The notes under the pieces: generated by a model
What the model saw: the letters and a program-made list of their open reading frames with translations, nothing else
Database searches by the model: none
Told to the model about the DNA's origin: nothing
In this document: positions 6,326 through 12,434 of the stretch, one piece after another
Layout: the number at the start of each line of letters is the position of its first letter
Position numbering within the stretch: position 1 is the stretch's first letter
Translations under genes and position numbers: made by a program
Assembly (NCBI GenBank): GCA_041749275.1
Contig: JBGTBQ010000212.1
Span: 1 to 12,434 of the forward strand
Direction of reading: 5' to 3'
Source of the DNA: JBGTBQ01 sp041749275
Lineage (GTDB): Bacteria > Acidobacteriota > Blastocatellia > Pyrinomonadales > Pyrinomonadaceae
Length of the DNA: 12,434 nt

Positions 6326-7180
6326 TTCGACACAGCGGAGTTGGAGCACCGAGACTTCCGGCAGGCAGCCGTAGCGGACGGGGAGGACGACCGTGCCGAG
6401 ACCCCGCGTAACGTAGATTTGGGTTTCGCCGCGGCGACCGAGACCGCGCAGGATGCGGCGGCGGACGCGGCCCGAGGCGGAGCGCTCCGAGCGCAAAGCC
6501 ACCTGTCCGCCGTGTGTGTGGCCGGAGAGTACGAGGTCAACTCCGGCGCGTGCGGCGCGGCGCAGGATGACCGGGTTGTGCGCGAGGAGAAGCTTCATCT
6601 CGTCGTCGGCGGAACCGGCGAGCGCGAGCGGGAGGTCTTCGAGGCCGACCATCGTATCGTTGACGCCCGCGAGCCAGAAGGAGGCGCCCTTGTCCTCGAA
6701 ACGCATGCCCTCGTTGTTCAGGACTTTGATGCCGGCGAGCGTGAAGAGGTCGGTGATGAGAGCGGCGTCCACCCAGTTGTCATGGTTGCCGAGCACGGCG
6801 TAGACGCCGCGCCGCGCCCGCAATTTACCGAGCATCTCGGCGCAGGGCTGGACGTATTCGCGCTCGTGCGAGATGTAGTCGCCCGTCAGCGCGATGATGT
6901 CCGGCTCAAGGCTGTTCGCCACCTCGACGGCGCGCTCGACCTGCTTGCGGCCCGTAAACGGGCTGTGGTGGATGTCGGAGAGGTGGACGATGCGAAAACC
7001 GTCCAGCTCGCGCGGGAGCCGACGCAGACCGACGGCGTGCTGCTCGACGGCGAGTTGATAAGGCTCGGCAAAGGCCGCGCGGGCGAGTTGCACCAGTCCG
7101 GCGGCTATCGTGCGTAGGGGAGTCGCGCGACGTGACGAGGCGACACGTCGCCGTTCCGTCCAACTGTTGAGCTTCGCCAT
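6323..7180 (-). CDS. Calcineurin-like metallophosphoesterase, YkuE/YaeI type
   Basis: This 285-aa enzyme has all the metal-binding motifs of the family: D-I-H (69-71), GD (100-101), GNHD (131-134), an isolated His (201, AHNP) and GHTHGG (220-225). The fold ends with TRGLGTVVLPVRYGC then PEVSVLQL, the usual end of YkuE/YaeI-like membrane-surface phosphoesterases. The first ~60 residues are basic with a short hydrophobic stretch (~24-39), which may tether it to the membrane. YaeI-like members act on phospholipids or lipid A precursors. Position just upstream of pgsA fits a lipid role, but the substrate is not shown by the sequence. A candidate promoter is at 7268-7296. Its stop codon lies inside the palindrome that precedes pgsA. 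Confidence 0.85.
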   Translation of the reverse strand: MAKLNSWTERRRVASSRRATPLRTIAAGLVQLARAAFAEPYQLAVEQHAVGLRRLPRELDGFRIVHLSDIHHSPFTGRKQVERAVEVANSLEPDIIALTGDYISHEREYVQPCAEMLGKLRARRGVYAVLGNHDNWVDAALITDLFTLAGIKVLNNEGMRFEDKGASFWLAGVNDTMVGLEDLPLALAGSADDEMKLLLAHNPVILRRAARAGVDLVLSGHTHGGQVALRSERSASGRVRRRILRGLGRRGETQIYVTRGLGTVVLPVRYGCLPEVSVLQLRCVE

Positions 7181-7267
7181 CTTTATCTCTTTAATATCTG
7201 AGGAAGGTCTTTAAACGCTTGCGAGGCCAAACCCTTCAATCCCTGGCCCGCGTTTCAAAGCCCGCGA

Positions 7268-7296
7268 ATTATAGTGAGCTTGGGCGGCGGGCGCAA
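7268..7296 (-). promoter_or_regulatory. Candidate promoter for the metallophosphoesterase-pgsA unit
   Basis: On the minus strand a perfect -10 TATAAT (7268-7273) has TTGCGC (7291-7296) 17 bp upstream as a weak -35 (first three positions match). The predicted start is near 7261, about 80 nt before the ATG at 7180. The rest of the 260-bp gap 7181-7440 shows no gene. Confidence 0.45.
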
Positions 7297-7334
7297 GGCG
7301 CAAATCGCCCGTTCCGCGTATCACATTGATTACG

Positions 7335-7353
7335 TTTGAGTTGCATCCTCAAA
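7335..7353. promoter_or_regulatory. Inverted repeat TTTGAG-N7-CTCAAA upstream of the phosphoesterase promoter
   Basis: This is a perfect 6-bp dyad with a 7-bp spacer, lying 40 bp upstream of the candidate -35 at 7291-7296. A further CTCAAG half-site follows at 7363-7368. The half-sites resemble HAIR halves (TTGAG/CTCAA), but the spacing is two bases shorter than the known operator. It could be a transcription-factor site; the identity of the factor is unknown. Confidence 0.3.
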
Positions 7354-7440
7354 AACATTCCGCTCAAGGTCGCTTCCCCTCATGTTCAGGGCCGCATCAA
7401 GCATTGATATATTCCCCGCCGGCGCTCGTCCCTCCTTCTC

Positions 7441-9297
7441 TCAAAGGGGCCAGAAAACGGGGACGAGCAGCATGACGACGGCGAAGACGGCGAGGGTCAG
7501 GATCGAGCCGACGCGCACGAAGTCGAAGAAGCGATAGCGGCCCGGCGTGTAGATGAGCACGCAGGCGGGTTCGAGCGGCGTCAGGAACGAACACGAAGCG
7601 GCGTAGGTGACGGTGATAGCGAAGGTGCGTGGGTTCAATCCGAGCAGCAGCGCGGTCTTGACCGCGATGGGCAGCACGACCAGCGCCGCCGCCTGATTCG
7701 ACATCGGCTGCGTGAGCGCGACCGTCAGCGCGAAAAAGCCGGCGAGCACGGCGGTCGGGCCGTAGGCTTGAAAGTAGAGGACGATGATGTCGGCGAGGTA
7801 CTGGTCGGCGTGTGATTTCTCCATCGCCGTGCCGAAGGAGATCATCCCGGCGATGAGCACGATGAGGCGCCAGTCAATGAGGCCGTAGAGTTCCTGTGTC
7901 CGTAAGGACTTGGTCGCCAACAGGAGCAGCACGCCGAGAAGGATGGCGACCGAGAGCGGCGCGAGCTTTGTAATTGAGAGGAGGATAAAGAGCAGAAAGG
8001 CGGCGACGGCCCAGATGCGTTTGCCCGCGCGCCCGCGTCTTTCCGAAGCCTCTTCGAGCAGCAGTAGGTTGCCTTCCGTCGCCAGCCGCTCGACCCTCTC
8101 CTTACGCCCCTGCACGAGAAGCACGTCGCCAAAGCGGAGCGTGACCGAACTCAGCTTCGAGAGCAGCGCGACGCCGTGGCGGTTGATGGCTAAGACCGTC
8201 AGGTCGTAGCGGTCGCGGAAGTTCAGCCCCCGCAGCGTCCGTCCGTTCAAGTCCGACCCGCGCAAGACCATCACCTCAAACAGTTCGACATCGCCCGCTT
8301 CCAGATCGCGCGGGCTGAGTTCAAAGTCGGGTCTGATCTCGATGCCGGCCTCCTGCTTGACGCGGAGGATGTCCTCGGCGCGGCCCTGCACGAGCAGCAG
8401 GTCATCCGGCTGTATTCTCTCCTCCGCGCGCGGCGCGATGCGCCCCTGCACGCCGCGGATGATGCCGATCACCGTCAGGTCGAGCATGTCCGAGAGGTTC
8501 GCCTCGGCGAGCGTCCTGCCGACGAGCGGCGAGTTCGGGAGCACGATCACTTCGGAGACGTACTCGCGTATCTGGTATTGATCCACGAGCGATTCCTCGC
8601 CGCCGCGCGCGGGCAACAGGCGGAGACCCAAGAGCAGCATGTAGATCATGCCGACGCCGACGATGGCGATCCCGACGGTCGTCAACTCGAACATCGAGAA
8701 CGGCTCGAAGGGCGCATCCGGCGCGGAGCCGAAGCGGGCGAGGAATTGCGGCGACTCCTTGAGCCGCGCGACGAATTCCGGGCTGTCGCCGAGACGCGTG
8801 AGCGCGCCGCTGACAGCGAGGTTCGTCGAGGTGCCGATGAGCGTGCAGGTGCCGCCGAGGATCGCACCGAAGGCGAGCGGCATCAGGAGTTTCGAGGGTC
8901 GGACGCGCGCGCGCTCGGCGATGCCGAGGACGACGGGCACGAACATCGCCGTCGTCGTCGTGTTCTTCATCACCGAGGCGCAGGCGGCGGCGGTGAACAT
9001 GATGAGTGTGGTGAGGCGGAACTCGTTCCCGCCGGAGATGCGATGAAGTCTGCGCCCGATCACGTCCACCACGCCCGTCTTCACAAGGCCCCCCGTCAGG
9101 ACGAACAGCCCGGCAATGGTGATAACGATGTCGTTGCCGAAGCCCGCGAATGCCTCGGCGGGCGTGAGCGCTCTGGTCAGCACCAGCCCGACGACGAGCA
9201 TGATCGTCACGATGTCAATCGGTATCTTCTCGGTCGCAAAGAGGACGAGCGCGATAAGAAGCAACGTTAAGACAATGGCGATCTCGAGCGTCAGCAT
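7441..9297 (-). CDS. SLC13-family permease with two RCK_C (TrkA_C) domains
   Basis: This 618-aa membrane protein has two hydrophobic blocks, residues ~1-225 and ~427-618, the inverted repeats of the DASS/SLC13 ion-transporter fold. Between them lie two tandem RCK_C regulatory domains (~245-320 and ~335-412), each with the REYVSEVIVL / LFEVMVL start and a DDLLLVQG / GDVLLVQG end. Substrate-site signatures are SVMKNTTTTAMF (108-119), GTSTNLAVSG (155-164) and TQPMSNQAAALV (529-540). The usual SNT becomes KNT in the first repeat and SNQ in the second. Relatives move sulfate, phosphate or dicarboxylates, usually with Na+; the substrate cannot be told here. The cytosolic RCK_C domains suggest gating by a ligand or nucleotide. 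No Shine-Dalgarno precedes the ATG. A TATAAC box 11 nt upstream would give an almost leaderless mRNA. Confidence 0.88.
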   Translation of the reverse strand: MLTLEIAIVLTLLLIALVLFATEKIPIDIVTIMLVVGLVLTRALTPAEAFAGFGNDIVITIAGLFVLTGGLVKTGVVDVIGRRLHRISGGNEFRLTTLIMFTAAACASVMKNTTTTAMFVPVVLGIAERARVRPSKLLMPLAFGAILGGTCTLIGTSTNLAVSGALTRLGDSPEFVARLKESPQFLARFGSAPDAPFEPFSMFELTTVGIAIVGVGMIYMLLLGLRLLPARGGEESLVDQYQIREYVSEVIVLPNSPLVGRTLAEANLSDMLDLTVIGIIRGVQGRIAPRAEERIQPDDLLLVQGRAEDILRVKQEAGIEIRPDFELSPRDLEAGDVELFEVMVLRGSDLNGRTLRGLNFRDRYDLTVLAINRHGVALLSKLSSVTLRFGDVLLVQGRKERVERLATEGNLLLLEEASERRGRAGKRIWAVAAFLLFILLSITKLAPLSVAILLGVLLLLATKSLRTQELYGLIDWRLIVLIAGMISFGTAMEKSHADQYLADIIVLYFQAYGPTAVLAGFFALTVALTQPMSNQAAALVVLPIAVKTALLLGLNPRTFAITVTYAASCSFLTPLEPACVLIYTPGRYRFFDFVRVGSILTLAVFAVVMLLVPVFWPL

Positions 9298-9307
9298 GGG
9301 AGGCTTC

Positions 9308-9316
9308 TGTTATAAT
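9308..9316 (+). promoter_or_regulatory. Extended -10 promoter candidate for the response regulator
   Basis: TGTTATAAT is a perfect extended -10 (TGnTATAAT). No good -35 is visible 17 bp upstream, as is common for extended -10 promoters. Transcription would start near 9323, giving a leader of about 100 nt. The same TTATAA core read on the minus strand gives TATAAC for the divergent permease gene, so the two promoters may compete. Confidence 0.45.
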
Positions 9317-9344
9317 TCCCTTCAAAGTAAACACGATTTCTAAA

Positions 9345-9396
9345 GCCGTTTCGCGCTTCGCGTTTTATGTTTCCGCGAATTAAAGAACTAAACGGC
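9345..9396 (+). promoter_or_regulatory. Nested inverted repeats in the response-regulator leader
   Basis: The outer arms GCCGTTT (9345-9351) and AAACGGC (9390-9396) are perfect complements. Inside are CGCG repeats at 9352-9355, 9359-9362 and 9374-9377, so alternative inner hairpins are possible. The structure ends 9 nt before the Shine-Dalgarno (AAGGGGG, 9406-9412) and could influence translation or serve as an operator. Confidence 0.35.
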
Positions 9397-9422
9397 CAAC
9401 TTTGCAAGGGGGAATTTAAAGG

Positions 9423-9926
9423 ATGAGCACGCAGCGCCTACTTATCATCGAAGATCAGGAAGACCTCGCCGCGCTTTACGAGAGCACGCTCACGAAAGAA
9501 GGCTACCGCGTGACGAAGGCGTACACGGGTGAGGAGGGCATCGCCATCTTTCAGGACGACGGCGCCGAGGCCGTCCTGCTCGACATGACGCTACCGGAAA
9601 TGAACGGCATTCAAACACTGCAAAAAATCCGCGCCCTCGACACCAACGTCCCCGTCGTCGTCGCCACCGGCGAGACCAGCGACGAGACGCGCCAGCAGTG
9701 CGAACGCCTCGGCGTTCAGGAATATCTTACGAAGCCGGTTGACCACGCAGACCTCACGGGCGCCCTCCGCCGCGCCCTCGCCGACCCAAAGACCACGACC
9801 GAGGAGTACGAAGTCGTCACGCTTCGTCTCCCCACCCGCGTCGTCAAAGCTCTGACCTCGCGGGACGAGAGCCTCGAACGCGCCGTGACGCGGCTGTGCG
9901 AGGAAAAGTTCAAGGCTGGAAACTGA
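9423..9926 (+). CDS. Response regulator: receiver domain with a ribbon-helix-helix-like tail
   Basis: The 167-aa protein starts with a complete CheY-like receiver (~4-120). The acidic pair is E10/D11, the phospho-acceptor is D54 in LLDMTLPEMNG, the switch Thr is T82 and the Lys is K104 in LTKPV. The last ~40 residues (129-164) read like a strand-helix-helix unit, EVVTLRLPTRVVKAL then SLERAVTRLCEEKF. That resembles the N-terminal RLP strand and two helices of CopG/Arc-type DNA-binding proteins, but with a shorter inter-helix turn. If so, this is a phosphorylation-controlled regulator with an uncommon output domain. No histidine kinase is nearby, so it is an orphan in this window. The start has a Shine-Dalgarno, AAGGGGG, 10 nt upstream. 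The divergent permease gene is a possible target. Confidence 0.88.
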   Translation: MSTQRLLIIEDQEDLAALYESTLTKEGYRVTKAYTGEEGIAIFQDDGAEAVLLDMTLPEMNGIQTLQKIRALDTNVPVVVATGETSDETRQQCERLGVQEYLTKPVDHADLTGALRRALADPKTTTEEYEVVTLRLPTRVVKALTSRDESLERAVTRLCEEKFKAGN

Positions 9927-9948
9927 ATAGGTTGGAGCCGACCGCACT

Positions 9949-10971
9949 CTACTCGAACAAACGCTGCTCGACCGCCGTCGCCGCCTTCTTCACTTTTCCC
10001 TTCGCGCTGCCCGCGCCGGGGTGCTCGGCGAGGTGTTCGGCGTTGAGGCCCATCTCGCGCAAAGCGGCGGCGAACTTCTTCGCGCCGTGCATGGTGATGA
10101 TGCGCGTGGCGCCGGACTCGCGGGCCAATCGGACGAGTTCGTCGAAGTCCGCGTGGTCGGAGAGCGGCAGCGCCAAGTCCACGCCCTTGTACATGTAGGG
10201 CGCGCTTTTGCTCATCGCCCAGCCCGTGAGCATGATGAGAAAGCGGCGCTCGATGTTGAGAATCATCGGCTGCCGGCGACAGCCCGGCGGCGCGATCAGC
10301 ACACGACCTTTCAAGTGCTCGCGGTCGTAGCGTTCGTACTCGCCGGAAAACTTCACGCCCAACTCGCGGTAAATCTCCGAGACGTTCCAGTTCGAGCCAT
10401 GCAGGCTGACGCGATAACCGCGCCGCAGCAGTAGCTCAAGCGCCTCCTGACTTTTGCCGAGCGCGTAGGCGAGAACGACCGGCACGCGGTGGTCGGAGAA
10501 CGCGCGGTCAACCGCCGCGTAGAGTCTGTCAAAAGTTGCCACGTCGGGCGGGAAGCGGTATTGCGGGTCGCCGAAGGTTGACTCCATGACGAGCGTGTCG
10601 CAGGGGACGATGACCGCCTGTTCGGCGGCGACGTTCGGACGAAGCTTGATGTCGCCGGTATAGACGAGCCGCTCGCCGTCGGCTTCGACCAGCGCTTGCG
10701 CGGAGCCGAGACAGTGGCCCGCCGGGTAGAACGTCAGCGCGTAGCGCCCATAGTCGCGCCGCTCGCCGTAGCGAAGCGTCTCGACTTCCGTCTCGCCGAT
10801 GCGATGGCGAAAGATGCGCGCCGTCTCCGGCGTGGCGACGATTGAGGCGTGACCGGCGATGTGGTCGGAATGCGCGTGCGAGATGACGCAGTGCCGGCGC
10901 TCGCCCTCTGCGTCGAGCCAGAGGTCGAGGTCTGGCAGGTACAGCCCGTCGCGATATTCGACTCTGAGCAA
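9949..10971 (-). CDS. Metallo-beta-lactamase/beta-CASP exonuclease, DNA-ligase-associated type
   Basis: The 340-aa protein has the MBL nuclease motifs HAHSDH (32-37), PAGHCLGSAQ (His86), TGDIK (Asp107) and ESTFGDPQYRFPP (from 130). It ends with the C-terminal LSDHADF (His273) and TMHG (His295) of the beta-CASP group. The ESTFG-P-YR-PP block and the LYLPDLDLWLDA start recall the putative exonucleases usually coupled to an ATP-dependent DNA ligase and an Lhr-type helicase. No such partners lie in the window. The frame is open to an ATG at 11145, but I chose TTG at 10971. It has GGGAGG six bases upstream, conserved homology begins there, and a promoter at 11087-11095 would start transcription downstream of 11145. 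A Lys/Ala-rich tail closes the protein. An RNA rather than DNA substrate is possible. Confidence 0.87.
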   Translation of the reverse strand: MLRVEYRDGLYLPDLDLWLDAEGERRHCVISHAHSDHIAGHASIVATPETARIFRHRIGETEVETLRYGERRDYGRYALTFYPAGHCLGSAQALVEADGERLVYTGDIKLRPNVAAEQAVIVPCDTLVMESTFGDPQYRFPPDVATFDRLYAAVDRAFSDHRVPVVLAYALGKSQEALELLLRRGYRVSLHGSNWNVSEIYRELGVKFSGEYERYDREHLKGRVLIAPPGCRRQPMILNIERRFLIMLTGWAMSKSAPYMYKGVDLALPLSDHADFDELVRLARESGATRIITMHGAKKFAAALREMGLNAEHLAEHPGAGSAKGKVKKAATAVEQRLFE

Positions 10972-10977
10972 GATATT

Positions 10978-10983
10978 CCTCCC
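10978..10983 (-). promoter_or_regulatory. Ribosome binding site fixing a TTG start
   Basis: GGGAGG on the minus strand lies six bases before TTG (10969-10971) in the frame of the MBL nuclease. No ATG or GTG of that frame has a comparable site, so this sets the start and removes 58 residues from the longest open frame. Confidence 0.7.
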
Positions 10984-11086
10984 TCGTCCGAAGACGTGAG
11001 CCGCGCCAAATTCCGGCGCGACCGAATGGCGTCGCGCTTGCCGTCGGGCCACGGCTTCTGTATGTTTCGGGAGAAGTTGCGTGTGA

Positions 11087-11095
11087 ATTATATCA
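11087..11095 (-). promoter_or_regulatory. Extended -10 promoter of the MBL nuclease gene
   Basis: The minus strand reads TGATATAAT, a perfect extended -10. The predicted start is near 11080, giving a leader of about 108 nt before the TTG at 10971. It lies in the divergent region shared with the PAP2 gene, for which I see no clear promoter. Confidence 0.55.
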
Positions 11096-11150
11096 TGCGG
11101 GCGACGAGTGAAAGCCGCGCGGCGAGACGCATTTCTTAAAGCCACACTGC

Positions 11151-11897
11151 ATGGACGACGACGGTAAAGTTTCTTTCATGGAAGGCGGCGCGACCGAGGA
11201 GGCCGCCGTCGAAGGGAGGCCGCAACGGTTCCGCGCGGCGCGGCGACTGCTGCGCGCCGAACTCTATTACGGCGCGGCGCTCGTGGCGTTCGCCGTGCTA
11301 TCGGCCTTCGTCTACTTCAACACCTACTTCGGTTGGGACCTGCGCGTGACGCGCGCCCTGCAAGGCGTGCCGGGCTTGTTCGGCTTCATGAGTTTCGTCT
11401 CGCTCGCCGGTGACAAATGGGCGCCCTTCGCTCTGACCGGCGCGACGGCGCTCGTCTTTCTCCTCTTTCGCCGTAAGAGCGAAGCACTCGGAATCATCTT
11501 CAGCGCGGGCGGCAGCGCCATCGTCGCACGGCTCATCAAGGTGTCGGTCGCGCGCCCGCGCCCCGCCGCCGACCTCGTCACGATCTTCACGGAGGGCGAT
11601 CTTTTGAGCTTCCCTTCCGGACACGTCACGTTCTACGTCACCTACTTCGGCTTCCTCTTCTTCGCGGCTTACGCGCTGCTGCCGCGCGGCTCGTTCGCGC
11701 GCCGGCTCGCATTGATCGTGACGGCCTTGCCCGTCCTGCTCATCGGCTTCTCGCGCGTCTACTTGGGCCGCCACTGGCCGAGCGATACGCTGGGCGCATA
11801 CCTGATGGGCGGGTTGTGGCTCGCGCTCGCGCTCGACCTGTATCGTCGCCGGAAACAGCGTGGGACAGCTACCAGTAATGAGGCGGCGCGCTCCTGA
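11151..11897 (+). CDS. PAP2-family membrane phosphatase
   Basis: This 248-aa integral membrane phosphatase has all three PAP2 motifs: K130-x6-RP (K130, R137, P138), PSGH (155-158) and SR-x5-H-x3-D (S201, R202, H208, D212). It has about six hydrophobic segments (near 39-58, 76-86, 91-107, 112-129, 160-178 and 186-200, with a last one near 213-230) and a basic C-terminal tail. PAP2 enzymes dephosphorylate lipid phosphates such as phosphatidic acid, PG phosphate or undecaprenyl pyrophosphate; the substrate here is not known. The acidic N-terminal ~35 residues are not part of the fold. The start at 11151 is uncertain: no Shine-Dalgarno is visible and Met at 11178 is an alternative. The gene converges on the rhodanese gene with an 11-bp gap. 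Confidence 0.88.
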   Translation: MDDDGKVSFMEGGATEEAAVEGRPQRFRAARRLLRAELYYGAALVAFAVLSAFVYFNTYFGWDLRVTRALQGVPGLFGFMSFVSLAGDKWAPFALTGATALVFLLFRRKSEALGIIFSAGGSAIVARLIKVSVARPRPAADLVTIFTEGDLLSFPSGHVTFYVTYFGFLFFAAYALLPRGSFARRLALIVTALPVLLIGFSRVYLGRHWPSDTLGAYLMGGLWLALALDLYRRRKQRGTATSNEAARS

Positions 11898-11908
11898 ACG
11901 AGTGGATT

Positions 11909-12433
11909 TCAAACCGCCTTCGGCTCGACCGGCAGGCCCGTCTCCTGCCAAGCCTTCCAGCCGCCGATGAGCGCCCGCGCACCCGACCATCCCGCCTGTT
12001 GAAGTTCCCGCGCCACACGGGCGCTCGTCGCTTCGTTCGGTCAAGCGCAGTAGATGATGAGCCACGCATTGCGCGGAAGATTTAACGCGCGCGCGTGCGC
12101 GGCGGCGCTGTCCGGCTGGAGACGAAGCGCCCCGTTCGCCGTCACGTCGTCGAGGTCGTAGGTGCGCTCGGTTCTGGCGTCGAGGATGACGAACGACTGA
12201 CCCGTCTCGCGCAGTTTCCGCAACTCCGCGAGCGTGATGGTTTCCTTGCCGCCGGGTGCGAAAGCCTCGTTGCCGTCGGCGCTCGCGCCAGCCACTTCTT
12301 CCACCGCGACGGTGGGAGCCTCGGAGAGCGCGCACGCCGAGAACGAACATTCCGTCTCGGACGACGTACCGGCGAGGGTCGCGCCGTCCGTCGCCGGCAC
12401 CTCCGCCGGCCCCGCCGCGCCGCCATGCGACAC
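11909..12433 (-). CDS. Candidate selenocysteine-containing rhodanese-domain protein (5' partial)
   Basis: Read on the minus strand with UGA (12043-12041) as one amino acid, the frame gives at least 174 residues to a normal TGA at 11911-11909. The rhodanese domain starts about residue 63 (KETITLAELRKL) and has ILDARTERTYDLDDV, IIYCA-UGA-PNEATSARVA, GARALIGGWKAWQETGLP. Rhodanese loops of this type read YC-x-C-PNE-x-x-SARVA, and the second Cys, six residues before the SA, aligns with the catalytic Cys. UGA sits exactly there. Sequence after UGA shows no decay or frameshift. Residues 1-60 are low-complexity Ala/Gly/Ser/Glu-rich. The GTG at 12433 abuts the window edge, so the true start, perhaps with a signal peptide, probably lies outside. 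A Cys-to-stop mutation or sequencing error is the alternative. Confidence 0.7.
12001..12034 (-). promoter_or_regulatory. SECIS-like hairpin downstream of the in-frame UGA
   Basis: On the minus strand an upper stem GCGCC/GGCGC (12024-12020 with 12014-12010) closes a 5-nt loop CGUGU that starts 22 nt after UGA. A lower stem GAAG/CUUC (12034-12031 with 12004-12001) is separated from it by an internal loop. Bacterial SECIS elements lie about 16-37 nt after UGA, have a short apical loop and a G in the first two loop bases; all three hold. GC-rich coding DNA can form such stems by chance. Confidence 0.4.
12041..12043 (-). other. In-frame UGA at the rhodanese catalytic position (possible Sec codon)
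   Basis: The codon UGA lies between TAC TGC GCT (Y-C-A) and CCG AAC GAA (P-N-E). A single change of plus-strand base 12041 would make it TGC or TGT (Cys). Both flanks are in the same frame and clearly rhodanese. Confidence 0.6.
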
Positions 12434-12434
12434 G

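Noticed and set aside
9931..9944. Hairpin GGTTG-GAGC-CGACC between the convergent response regulator and nuclease genes
   Set aside because: It is a 5-bp stem with no T tract on either strand, too weak to call a terminator.
10972..11145. Longer MBL nuclease start at the ATG at 11145
   Set aside because: The extra 58 residues are Arg-rich without homology, and an extended -10 inside this stretch puts transcription start at about 11080. TTG at 10971 has GGGAGG at ideal spacing.
11909..12069. Rhodanese C-terminal piece as an independent small gene or plain pseudogene
   Set aside because: There is no start codon with a ribosome site after the UGA, and the piece begins in the active-site loop. 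No other frame damage is seen, so readthrough or a single-base change explains it better; pseudogene status is not excluded.

Overview
The window looks like chromosomal DNA from a GC-rich bacterium. An Acidobacteriota member of the Blastocatellia type is the best guess. That guess rests on a TPR-CHAT type protein, a dnaK-dnaJ-hspR cluster, and intergenic palindromes built from 7-8 bp tandem units. It is inference, because the window carries no rRNA marker.

Layout. The 3' part of a CHAT-domain protease-like gene (1-1584, +) converges on a minus-strand heat-shock operon, dnaK (3428-5362), dnaJ (2160-3341) and hspR (1668-2078). The operon has a good sigma70 promoter at 5522-5550. A HAIR-like HspR operator (5531-5551) overlaps the -35 box, and the leader of about 150 nt can form hairpins. 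This fits negative autoregulation by HspR with DnaK as co-repressor. No grpE lies in the cluster. Upstream on the same strand are pgsA (5621-6235, phospholipid synthesis), a YkuE-like metallophosphoesterase (6323-7180) and an SLC13-type permease with two RCK_C domains (7441-9297). A divergent plus-strand gene encodes a small response regulator with an unusual ribbon-helix-helix-like tail (9423-9926). It converges on a beta-CASP metallo-beta-lactamase exonuclease (9949-10971, -). That gene is divergent from a PAP2 phosphatase (11151-11897, +), which converges on a rhodanese-domain gene cut by the right edge (11909-12433, -).

Two features stand out. (1) The rhodanese gene has an in-frame UGA exactly where the catalytic cysteine belongs (YCA-UGA-PNEATSARVA). 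Clean rhodanese sequence continues after it to a normal stop, and a SECIS-like hairpin lies just downstream. It is therefore a candidate selenocysteine rhodanese; a point mutation or sequencing error is the main alternative. (2) Three unrelated-sequence but similarly built palindromes, at 2085-2160, 3351-3429 and 6238-6325, fill gaps between same-strand genes. Each runs from the stop codon of the upstream gene to within 2-9 nt of the next start codon, and the three downstream genes (hspR, dnaJ, pgsA) lack a visible Shine-Dalgarno sequence. They look like one class of intergenic element.
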